Assembly: GCA_026770595.1 (NCBI GenBank)
Contig: MU634004.1
Span: 1 to 17,664, forward strand
DNA length: 17,664 nucleotides
DNA from: Ochromonadaceae sp. CCMP2298
Taxonomy: Eukaryota; Sar; Synurophyceae; Ochromonadales; Ochromonadaceae
Direction: 5' to 3'
Positions 9,319 through 17,664 of the stretch are shown piece after piece; position 1 is the first letter of the stretch, and the number at the start of each line of letters is the position of its first letter. The notes under the pieces were generated by a model. That model ran no database searches. It was given only the letters and a program-made list of their open reading frames with translations, and was not told the origin of the DNA. The position numbers and the translations under genes were made by a program.

Positions 9319-9649
9319 ATGGAGGTAAGCTCACTCTGCGGCAAGACCCCGCGCAATGCTGTCCTCCCGCTTCTGCGTATTCGTAACCGGGCACCTCCCC
9401 TCCAACTGCGCCACCCCTTCCATATTCCAGGTACCCTACTCTAGCCCGGTCTCCACCTCTCTATATCCGTTCCTGTCGGTGGTCCTGCTAATCGCAGGCC
9501 TGGCAGCGATGAGTGGATACTTCGTCAACGGGATGAAGGGAGCAGGCAGCAAGAGCATCATCGCCGAGCTTTTCTTGGCTGCTATTGCGTCGACTTTACT
9601 AGGATTTGGTACTTTCTTTCTCATGCTTAGCTTCGGCCTTTACGTTTAA
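9319..9649 (+). CDS. TMEM258: Oligosaccharyltransferase subunit TMEM258
   Basis: Small subunit of the ER oligosaccharyltransferase complex, which transfers the dolichol-linked glycan to Asn during N-glycosylation. Two exons: 9319-9324 (only ATG GAG) and 9431-9649, joined in phase 0 over a 106-bp GT-AG intron (GTAAGC ... TTCCAG), giving 74 residues; human TMEM258 has 79. Collinear matches include YSSPVSTSLYPFLSVVLL, then AELFLAAIASTLLGFGTFFLM and the exact style of C-terminus, SFGLYV. Two hydrophobic helices, about residues 15-35 and 47-72, are visible. A two-codon first exon would be missed by most gene finders. ATG context is CGATCATGG. Stop is TAA. Confidence 0.95.
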
Positions 9650-9843
9650 TAGTGTGATCATTTAAAGAGGTGTTGCGTTCGACCGAGGACTTGCTTTCTA
9701 TCTGCACGGACAGAGGCGCGGAAGGGAGACAACACGCGCAACTAGCGACGCAGGTTTCGATTATGGTGTTATTACTACAGAGAGGGACAAAATTACTGAT
9801 AGCAGCAGCTGCAACTATGGCATGCTGCTTCAACTATGGCGTC
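9650..9843. other. Convergent 3' gap between TMEM258 and CSN6
   Basis: A 194-bp stretch between two converging stops. It holds both 3' UTRs; nothing else was recognised. Confidence 0.4.
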
Positions 9844-10790
9844 CTACTTCGAGTAGCCCTTCTCTCCGTAACTGCTGGAGTAGAGATCGGTGACTTCGTT
9901 GAGCTGCCCCACCGTCCTCGTCGCTGCACTGAGGTAGGAGATGACGAGAGAGTTGGTCATCTCGTCGGCGAAGTCCTTGTCGAAAGTGCTGGAGTCGACA
10001 GGCGGCAGTGCTTGGCAGATCTTAGCAGCCCGACGCAGCAGAGCGTGATCGACGGGGACGGTCCCGTCCTTCATGGCCTGCAGGGCAGCCACCACCCCCT
10101 CCACTTTGCAGTCCAGAATCCGCAGGGAGGTTAGCGTGGATTGGTTCTGCACCTCCAAGGCTGACTGTCCAGGCACCGGGGTGGACTTGGTGATGTGGTC
10201 CAGCGCCACCTTCTCCACCTCCGAGGTCTCGATGCGGAAGGGCGTCTCGCGCAGCTGCCGACCCTCGTCCCAGCTGTACACGTTGAGGGGCAGCTCGTCC
10301 GAGTCCGATGCCGAGGACTGATTGATGAGTAAGAACACAGGCTCGGCCGTGTACGCAGCGACCATTTCGTGGAACTTTGCGTGCTCGGGCGAGAGTCCTG
10401 CGCCGAAGGAGTACCAACCAATCAGACTGTATGTCGTGAAGACTGCGGTCCACAGCTTCGTCTTACTTTCGACCTCACCAGGGATGACTTCCACTCCATC
10501 AGGTGAGTACGTGTAATTGCAGTCTACGGAGTCGCAGACCGAAAGGTAGCCGTCAGTATTGGTTCCAAATAGCAGTCCGTACACAGGAGCGTCCACCGGC
10601 AACTTCGAGCCGCCCGTGGATACGCGTGTGTAGTGGTCGCACGTGGACGCGATGATCAACTACTCGGAGTTAAAAATGGAATTTGAATTGGATGACAACG
10701 TGATTGATGGGAAGGATGACGACGAGAAACAAGAGAGGCAAGTCTTACCGGATGCACTCCGACCTTTACTGCCGTATCCTGGGCCGACAT
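9844..10790 (-). CDS. CSN6: COP9 signalosome subunit 6
   Basis: MPN-domain, non-catalytic subunit of the COP9 signalosome, the complex that removes NEDD8/RUB1 from cullins. Two exons: 10790-10749 (14 codons, MSAQDTAVKVGVHP) and 10659-9844, phase 0, 89-bp GT-AG intron, giving 285 residues (human 327). Collinear features: VHP|LIIASTCDHYTR at the start of the MPN fold, LIGWYSFGAGLSPEHAKFH where active MPN+ proteins carry the HxH zinc ligands (absent here, as expected for CSN6), then SEVEKVALDHITK, the helical region KDGTVPVDHALLRRAAKICQ, and FADEMTNSLVISYLSAATRTVGQLNEV. Codon 15 is TTG, so the second exon alone has no proper start and the tiny first exon is required. Stop is TAG. A run of 12 C residues lies just upstream of the ATG on the coding strand (10803-10814). 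Confidence 0.94.
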
Positions 10791-11218
10791 TGCGATCGAG
10801 GCGGGGGGGGGGGGACGATTGACAGCAACAGATAAGCTCACTCCTTGACTCGTAGGAACCCTAGTGGCAAGGGTCTCCAGTTGGGCGATCATTGTGATGA
10901 GAGAAAGGCAGAGGAAGGTGTCACTTTTTGCCCATTAGAAAAGGTCCAGATCTATGAGGAGATTAATTACAAAACAACCAAACCGTCGGAGTGGAAGATT
11001 TATCCTTTTAGAATGGCGGGGGATTCATTTGCGGCTGGGGTTTATTATCGGATTTGATTTCGTAAATTCTTCCCCACTCTCGCGATCAGCATCGACGTTG
11101 AGGTACTTTCCAGTTCACACTTGTTCTCACCAGCTCCAATTCCTGGTTGTCACTCCCCGCTGTCGGTGCGCGTCAGACTCATTGAAAACCTCGACGGCTT
11201 CAGTACAACTCTACGACC
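10791..11218. promoter_or_regulatory. Shared divergent 5' region of CSN6 and the F-box gene
   Basis: A 428-bp head-to-head gap. It contains a perfect 12-base G run (10803-10814 on the plus strand) 12 bases before the CSN6 start, and an AT-richer middle section. A frame crossing 10845-11057 has no ATG start and no recognisable protein. No TATA box or named site was seen. Confidence 0.45.
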
Positions 11219-12574
11219 ATGGCCTCTCGAGCACCAGTGACGTCGCATGTCGAGGCATCTCTCTCCTCTCTGTCCTCGGACTTGCTGATGAGGGTGGCAA
11301 ACTGGCTCATCGTCGAAGAGCTATGTGTCTTCGATACAGCCATAAACAGCAAGGCACTACGGGCAAAGCACCTCTCAGGCTTGATGAGTGACACCTTCCT
11401 CTACCCTGGTGCTGATGTTGACGACCAGAAGTCCTCTGACTGGCAGCAGATCTACGTGCAGTGGCTCAATATGCGGCGGGTGTTTGTGAAGTCCATCGTT
11501 CTGAATGATAATACGACGCCTTCTGCTGTGTTCATGTACGACACTATGAATCGAGTCAAGCCGGGTCTCGTATCGCTCACTATCCACGGCCAGGTAGATT
11601 TCCCCCGAGACATGGCAGTGCGGAACAAGACTCTGCACAAGCTGGAGCTCACAGGTATCGGAAGCAATCAGCTGGGGAAGATCATGAGAAGCGTACGCGA
11701 ATGAGAAAGCGCGGGAGGATCGCTGCAGAAGTTGGTGTTGCGTAAATGCGACTTCGGTAATGAGGATGTTGACTTTGGCGACTGCGATGCGTTGGATAAT
11801 TTATCCATCTGGAACTGCAGCAGTGCCCTTTTCACCACGCCAGGCGACTCCAAGGGCTGCACGCGCTTGCTGTGGGGCATCCTGCACAAATGTGCGAATC
11901 TGCAGCGGTTTACATACTTCTATTCTGATGCTGAGGGGGGGTTGAATGATCGGGATCTGTGTCTGCTGACTAGGTTCTGTCCCGACCTCCTGTTTCTGTG
12001 GATCCACTCATATCGTGATATTTTTAGCGAGGCAGCATTGGCGTGTGTGGCAATGAAGTGCACCAAACTTAGGCTGATTTATCTACGCACAGATCGCACT
12101 CCATTCACGGACCGCACAATCAGAGCAATTGTTTCCAACTTGGTCTCTCTATATCAACTACATATTAACGATCTGCAGCTGCACGACCCGCGCATGTTAT
12201 GGGGTCTTGTAAAAGGCTGCCCTGGGTTGGAGGAGCTGAGCATTGAAAAGAGCAACGTGAGCGAGGCGGAGCTAATCTATCTGGTGGAGCATGCCCCGGA
12301 ACTGCAACTTCTGGAAATCGGAAAGTGGGATCATCTGGACCTACGGGAGAGATGGGGGGAGATACAGCTCCTTGACTCTACAGCGGAGGACCTACTGCGG
12401 TTTGGCATCGACGATCCCGAGGCACTTCTCTCCTCGCAGCGGGACAGGTTCCAAGTCCTGAGTGCGGCCACCCAGCAGCAGCCCGGCGATATGGACTCAA
12501 TGGACTTAGTAGATAGGTTGAAGGCAGCCAGCAATAACCCCGACTTCGAAGTAGTACTGGTGGATGATGAATAG
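11219..12574 (+). CDS. F-box/LRR-like protein with an in-frame TGA (possible pseudogene)
   Basis: Starts with an excellent context (GACCATGGCC at 11219). Residues ~15-55 (SLSSDLLMRVANWLIVEELC, then VFDTAINSKALRAKHL) resemble a divergent F-box, and the rest is LRR-like (LVSLTIHG, LHKLELTG, LQKLVLRKCDF, LRLIYLRTD, LYQLHINDLQL, LEELSIEKSNV, LQLLEIGKWD). After codon 161 the frame meets TGA at 11702-11704, then continues in the same frame with no shift (ESAGGSLQKLVLRK) to a TAG at 12572-12574. The flanks together make one coherent repeat, so the TGA looks like a single nonsense change, a recoding event or an assembly error. Possible mini-introns around it (11693-11728, 36 nt, or 11655-11705, 51 nt) restore the frame but would shorten the LRR spacing to an implausible length. 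TGA ends at least three other genes here, so it is not a normal sense codon. If functional, it would be an SCF substrate adaptor; the substrate is unknown. Confidence 0.7.
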
Positions 12575-12856
12575 GGTTAGTAGCTTGTGCATCGGTTAAT
12601 TTCGTAAATATAAACGACAGTTGTCATTGCTGTTGTTTATAATCGTATCAAACATAATCGTACAGTGTGGATAATGAATTATACATGCACTATGAGAAAC
12701 AAACGAGCATGAAAGCGTGAAAGCGTGAAGCACGAAAGGATGAAATCGCTTCCTCCCATATCTCCTTCTTGCTTGGCTACTTGCCCCTCGTTCCTCCCCT
12801 CCTACCTCCCTCTTCCACCCTCTAACCCACCCACCCCACCCCCCTCACCCTCCCTC
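12575..12856. other. Convergent 3' gap between F-box gene and GT41-methyltransferase gene
   Basis: AT-rich 3' UTR-like sequence to about 12700, then short GAAAGCGT direct repeats (about 12712-12730), then a long C/T-rich tract (about 12746-12856) reaching the minus-strand stop. Nothing protein-like was recognised. Confidence 0.4.
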
Positions 12857-15800
12857 TCAGTCCTCCTCATAAGGAGTGCCACTGTGCTCCACGTTGAACC
12901 CATCATCCACCTTACCCCCCCTGCCCCCTGCCCCCCCCCCATCCGCGCACACCTTGGCGGCCACGTTTAGGCTGATGAAGTACCCTGCGTAGGTGAGGTC
13001 GGAGCTGTCTCCGAAGGGCAGGTTGAAGGAGCGCACTCGCTGGATGTGGCAGAAACCAGCCTGGGGGGAGGATAGAGGGGGTTAGGGGTGGGATAGAGGG
13101 GGGTTATGGATGGAAGTAGGTGGGGAGGTGGTGGGTGGAGGGGGGTTTATGTGGTGTGTATGTATGTATGTATGTATGTACGTACATTTGTATGTGTATC
13201 TATGTAGTACCTGTTTTAGGAAGTGTTCTAGAAGGTTGAAGTTGAATCCCACCATGTGGTAGTCGAAGGAGTCGCTCTGCGCCCCGTACACCATCTTCGT
13301 CACCATCCACTGCTGAGACAGGGACAGGGTAGGGTCCAGGTACATCCTAAGAGAGAGAGAGGGGGGGCAGAGGGGGGTTAGGGGTTAGGTTAGAGGTTTG
13401 TGTGCGTGGGGGGCAAACATAACAGTACAGCACCCAGCACAGCAACCCATCACAGTACACACACAGTACACACATAACACACAGTACACAGTACGTACTC
13501 TGCCAGCGTGGCGAGGTTGGGCACGGACACCAGCAGCAGCCCCCCCGGTCTGATCACTCGGTACCACTCCGCCAGTGTCTGCTCCAAGCGACCGTTTCCG
13601 AAACTGTTGTGCTCCAGGGTGTGGCTGGAGTAAAGCGCGGAGACGGAGGAATTGTCCAGACCGAAGAGGTCGTGCATGTGGCGGGTCACGTCCACCTGTA
13701 GCCGGATAGAGGTAAGTCGGATAGAGGTAGGTGCATTGAGGTAAGTCGGATTGTTGTAAGAGAGTCGGATGGGGTGAATTGGATATTGGTGGCCAACATA
13801 AAGTACATAGGACAGCACACAGCACACACCCCACCCCTGCACCCTCCCCCCTACACCCCCATACACACACACACACAAACACAACTCATACATACACCCA
13901 CACCCACACACGCACCCCACACACCAAACAAAGACCCCTCACACACACCCCTACCTTGTACTGAGCATCCGCCACATTTAAGTGCGCCTGCGTCTGCGCA
14001 TTGACCACCAGCCAGCCCTGCACCGCCTTCAGACCCCCCACATTCAGCATGATCAGACGCCCGTCGAACACGTAACTAGGAATGTCTGGAAGATCCAAGT
14101 CGGATTCTTCAGAACCAGACCGACTGTTGGGGCCTCTTCCCTTGGGTTTTTTGGAGCCCTTGCGGGCACTGGAGGGGGGTTCTTTAGCGTTGCGGAGAGG
14201 CGTGGGTGCGAGTTGCGGTCTGTCTCTGCCGTCGTCAATGACGGTGACTGCGCCCTCCCCCTCTATGCGCTGCACGGCCTCTGTCAGCAGCGAGTCCTTG
14301 GTGTGCATCTGCTGCACACGCAGCTTGTAGGGGGGGGGAGAGGTGCCTGCCCCTGCACCCCCCACACCATCTGAGTCTCCTGAGGTCCCCGGTTCCCCTG
14401 AATACTGCTCCATGTAGGGCACCCCCGCTGAGAATATGTGCATCAGCCCTCTACCATTGTAAGTTTCCCCCTTGGGACTGGACCGCACGTCAGACTTTCC
14501 GGTTTGGTAGTATTCGGACAAAATACTCCGCTTCGGGCCTTTTCTGGATTTTTTTGATTTCGAAGTTTCGGACTTGGGGGCCGCCTTGGCGCTCTGTGCG
14601 ATGCCCAGCAGGTCCCAGGTCCCCTGCAGCATCTGCGTGAACCTCTTCTGGAAGAGGGATGCGTCGAATAGGGTGGAGAGGGAGCGCTGCTGGGAGACGT
14701 GCAGGCGCCACAGACGCAGACGCTCGCTGCCCTCCTGTTCCTGCTCCTGTCCCTGCTCCTGCTGCTGCCCCTGCTGCTGCTGGTGATTATTATTATGCTG
14801 CCCCTGCTGTCCCTGCTGAGGTGAATCACTGGTTCCCTTGTTGCGCTGCTCCCGCGCCCGCACCAGCTGCTCTTCATACGTCCCCCCTCCCCCCCCCCCT
14901 CTCCCACTCCCTTTCCCTCCTCCTCCCCGCCTGCTCCTGCTCCTGGGGCTGTTTCTGGCCAGCGCCTCTGCTAGGTCCTCGTACTCCTTGAGGCTGTAGG
15001 CCAGGCCCAGACCGCTGCCCAGAGCTGCAGCGATGCTCTCCCCGGCACGCGCTGGGGACTCCTGCAGGGGGGTAGGGGTGTGTGTGTGTGGGGGGGAGGT
15101 GAGAGGTGGGTAGGTGAGGCGGTGTAGGGGGTTAGGGACGGGGTTGTGGTTGGGGGAAGCAGAAATGAGAAAGAAAGAAAGCCTCTAACACAACCAGTAC
15201 AACAGTATACGCTCACCACTCCGCCCGCCAGCGTGACCGTGGGTATGCCCGCCCACACCCCGTCCAGGCCCGTTGTGTGCCCGTTCTTCACGGGCGTGTC
15301 CAGCACCACATCGAGAGCTGTCTTGGAGTACAGGTGGTCGATCCAGGGGGCCTGCAGGGAGTGTGCGTGTGCGTGTGCGTGTGAGTGTGGGTGTGGGTGT
15401 GAGTATGAGTATTAGTATGGGTATAGGTACGAGTATAAGTATTAGTATGGGTATGAGTATGAGTATAAGTGTGGGTATGGGTGTGTACCTGGGGCAGGGG
15501 CACGATGCGCAGGGGGTTGATCCCTAGGGACTGGGCGTTACGGGTGAGGTGCTGCTTGTACACCTAAGGGGGTGGGGGGTGAGGGGGCGTGTGAGTGTTA
15601 GCGAGTATGAGTATGAGTATATGAGTAGTGAGTATGAGTATAGGTATATGATTATGAGTAAAAGAGTTTGTGGATATGGGTGTGGGTTTATGAGTATATG
15701 GGTATATGATTATGAGTATATGAGTATGAGTATATGAGTATGAGTATGAGTATGGGTTTATGAGTATATGAGTATATAAGTATATGAGTATATGAGTATA

Positions 15801-17664
15801 GGTGTGGCTACCTGGTGTCCTGCGTGTTGGATGAAGAGGAACCTGGACCCGGGGAATCTTCGAAGGATGTTCATCCACACCTGAAATATTTGCGGGTCCA
15901 TCTTCTGGCTGTTGGACAGAGTGGCGAACAGCAGCGTCACCTACGTGTGTGAGTATATGTATATATATGTGTGAGTGGGAGTGTTGGTATATGAGTATGA
16001 GTATATTAGTATGGGTATAAGCAAATGAGTGTGGGTATATGAGTTACGAGTATGAGTGCGGATATATATGTTATGAGTACAAATACAGGTGCGTACCTGG
16101 GACAAATCCACTGGAGAGCCTAGGGCACTTCTGGGGGCTCGTCCGTACATCTGATCCGAGAACTTCAACACGTCCCCCTGCATGTGAGTAAGTGAGTATG
16201 AGTATGAGTATGGGTATATGAATGTGGGTATGAGTTACGAGTATGGGTATGGGTATAGAAAAATGAGTGTGAGAACATGAGTACATGAGTATGAGTATGA
16301 GTATGAGTATGAGTACAGGTAGAGGTGCGTACCTGCATCTGTGCGTAGTCGTTGGCGATGTAGGAGGGGGGCAGCAGCACCAGTTGCTCTGAGAACTGCA
16401 CTCGGTACTCGGCGGGCACGGACACGTAGTCGGATATATAGTAGTCGATGAAGGGCGCGGCGGTGGTGGTGGGCAGGCCTGGGGAGGAGAACAGTAGAGA
16501 GGGGGTTAGAAAGGGGTGTGAGGGGGGGGGAGGATATAGTATATAGTACACAGTATACGGCACGTATAGTAGTATAGTACGTACAGTGGCATAGTCCGCA
16601 CAGTGGAAGAGTATATAATAAGAGGGTTATGTACCTAGGAAGCTCATCTGCAGGGGTGCGGGTTTGTGCGCCATGATGGTGAGGCCGCTGTGCAGGGTGT
16701 GGCCGTTGAGGTCGATCAGCACCTCCACGCCCCTGAGGGGGTAGGGGGTAGTGGGTAGTGGGTAGTGGGTAGTGGGTAGTGGGTAGTGGGTAGTGGGTAA
16801 TGGGTAATGGGTAGGATGAGAGGTATGAGGTTGTAGGTAGTTGGTTGATAAGAGGTAGTAGGTAGTAGGTAGGTAATTATTAGGTCGGTGGGTAGGTAAT
16901 TATTAGGTAGGTTAATTGGTAGTAGGTAGGCAGTAGTAAGAAATAGTAGTTAGTAGTAAGTGGTTAGTAGTAAGTGGTTAGTAGTAAGTGGTTAGTAGTG
17001 GGTAGTTAGTAGGGGTACCTGTCAGCGATGGCCACCGCGGCGTCGTATGTGTTCATGCCCTGCAGCCACTCGAAGTGCTCCACCGCAGCACTGATGTTCT
17101 CCCCCCACCAACTGACCTGTATTGATGGGTATATGAGTGGTAGTGTGAGTGGTAGTGTGAGCGTGAGTGGGAGTGTGAGTGGGTATCAGTGTGAGTATGA
17201 GTGTGATTGTGAGTATGGGTATAAGTAGTAGTATAAGTATAAGAAGTATGAGCACAAGTATAAGTATAAGCATAACCCCCCACCATACCTTGGGGTGCAG
17301 TGCGAAGCAGTACACCTCTACTCTGGTGGGGTCCAGCAGATCCAGCAGGCCGCGCACCAGCTGGGCCACCGGGTGCACGCCGAAGTCAGCAGACATAAAA
17401 CCCACCTTGAGGCGACGGGTCTCTGGGGTTTTAAGTCCAGTGACCACTGAGCCACCACTGCCACCTCCACCCCCACCCCCACCCCCACCACCAACACCAA
17501 CACTGTACGGACTACGGGACCAAAAGGGCGCCACCTGCTCCCTAGGCACCTGCGCCCCCGCCAGCTGCGCATTCGGGTTCAACGCGTTTAGCAGCACCTG
17601 CGCCCGGGCATCTATAGACGTGTACTCCAGCCCCGCTGCGGAGTCTATCCTGCACAGCGTCATG
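12857..17664 (-). CDS. GT41 (O-GlcNAc transferase-like) / SAM methyltransferase fusion, probably 5'-partial
   Basis: Exons: 17664-17289, 17116-17019, 16732-16635, 16478-16333, 16177-16097, 15940-15812, 15563-15489, 15351-15217, 15061-13955, 13695-13499, 13346-13211 and 13060-12857. All eleven introns are GT-AG and in phase, giving 926 residues counted from the ATG at 17663. GT41 motifs run in order: RLKVGFMSADFGVHPVAQL, VLIDLNGHT, MAHKPAPLQMSFLG, the FSEQLVLLPPSYIANDYAQM segment, LSNSQKMDPQIFQVWMNIL (the Lys aligns with the conserved OGT active-site Lys) and VLDTPVKNGHTTGLDGVWAG, which binds the UDP moiety in OGT. A Gly/Gln-rich insert (~415-490) splits the C-terminal GT41 helices. After a basic/Ser-rich linker, residues ~714-900 resemble COG4627-type methyltransferases: LNVGG, ALYSSHTLEH, EWYRVIRPGGLLLVSVPNL, MVYGAQSDSFDYHMVGFN, ISLNVAAKV. 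The TPR region expected before GT41 is absent, so the gene probably continues past the window edge. O-GlcNAc or O-fucose transfer and any methyl acceptor are inference. Confidence 0.87.
15360..16330. repeat. CATACT-type microsatellites filling four GT41-gene introns
   Basis: Introns 16332-16178, 16096-15941, 15811-15564 and 15488-15352 consist largely of degenerate hexamers (GAGTAT on the plus strand, ATACTC on the sense strand) with GTGGGT and TATATG variants. The repeats stop at the splice sites and are absent from the exons between them. The sense strand of these introns has very little G. Similar but more diverged repeats fill the intron at 17288-17117. Confidence 0.85.
16749..16797. repeat. 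Seven perfect copies of a 7-bp repeat (TAGTGGG) in an intron
   Basis: Seven exact tandem copies of TAGTGGG on the plus strand (ACCCACT-type on the sense strand), followed by TAATGGG variants to about 16812, inside the GT41-gene intron 17018-16733. Confidence 0.9.
16950..16991. repeat. Three perfect copies of a 14-bp repeat in an intron
   Basis: Three exact tandem copies of TTAGTAGTAAGTGG, followed by a partial copy, in the same GT41-gene intron as the 7-bp repeat. The rest of that intron is made of GTAG/GGTA-like degenerate units. Confidence 0.9.

Noticed and set aside
10845-11057. Possible small 70-residue gene between CSN6 and the F-box gene
   Set aside because: It begins with TTG, lies in a divergent promoter region and resembles no protein.
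11655-11728. Mini-intron removing the TGA in the F-box gene
   Set aside because: Of the GT-AG pairs tried, the 74-nt one breaks the frame, and the 36-nt and 51-nt ones lack a pyrimidine tract and shorten the LRR repeat too far.
12660-12760. SECIS element for selenocysteine at the F-box TGA
   Set aside because: Some ATGA and TGAA strings occur, but no stem-loop with a paired quartet could be built by eye.
13370-13400. Telomere-like GGGTTA/GGTTAG stretch
   Set aside because: Only a few irregular units inside an intron of the GT41 gene; part of its general low-complexity sequence.
15360-16330. CRISPR-like or phase-variable repeat array
   Set aside because: The units are degenerate hexamers with no unique spacers, lying within eukaryotic introns.

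Overview
The window is nuclear DNA from a GC-rich, intron-bearing, ciliated protist. The evidence is GT-AG introns confirmed by protein homology, ATG starts in eukaryote-like contexts (GCCGCCATG, TTCACCATGG, GACCATGGCC), an intraflagellar-transport subunit, a 40S ribosomal protein, a COP9 signalosome subunit, an oligosaccharyltransferase subunit and an O-GlcNAc-transferase-type gene. A unicellular alga (for example a stramenopile or haptophyte) is an inference; the lineage cannot be fixed from this window alone.

Layout, left to right: IFT139/TTC21B (minus, 3' end cut off by the window edge); a coiled-coil protein (plus); 40S ribosomal protein uS7/RPS5 (minus); a GT61-family glycosyltransferase (minus); TMEM258, an OST subunit (plus); COP9 signalosome subunit 6 (minus); an F-box/LRR-like gene broken by one in-frame TGA (plus); and a 12-exon gene (minus, 5' end probably cut off) that fuses a GT41 O-GlcNAc-transferase catalytic domain to a COG4627-like SAM methyltransferase domain. 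The exon models below were joined by hand, using splice-site phase and alignment to remembered family patterns.

Three head-to-head gene pairs share short intergenic regions: IFT139 with the coiled-coil gene, GT61 with TMEM258, and CSN6 with the F-box gene. In each pair the partners plausibly act in one process (cilium, secretory-pathway glycosylation, cullin-RING ubiquitin ligases), which suggests shared promoters.

The strongest unusual signal is in the introns. All three visible introns of IFT139 are copies of one sequence family with imperfect inverted ends, the signature of introner-like elements (introns gained by transposition). No other intron in the window belongs to this family. The introns of the GT41-methyltransferase gene are different: they are filled with CATACT-type and other short tandem repeats, and two neighbouring ones look like duplicates. 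The GT41-methyltransferase fusion, with a Gly/Gln-rich insert inside the GT41 fold and a degenerate SAM-binding motif, and the TGA-interrupted F-box gene also deserve a second look.
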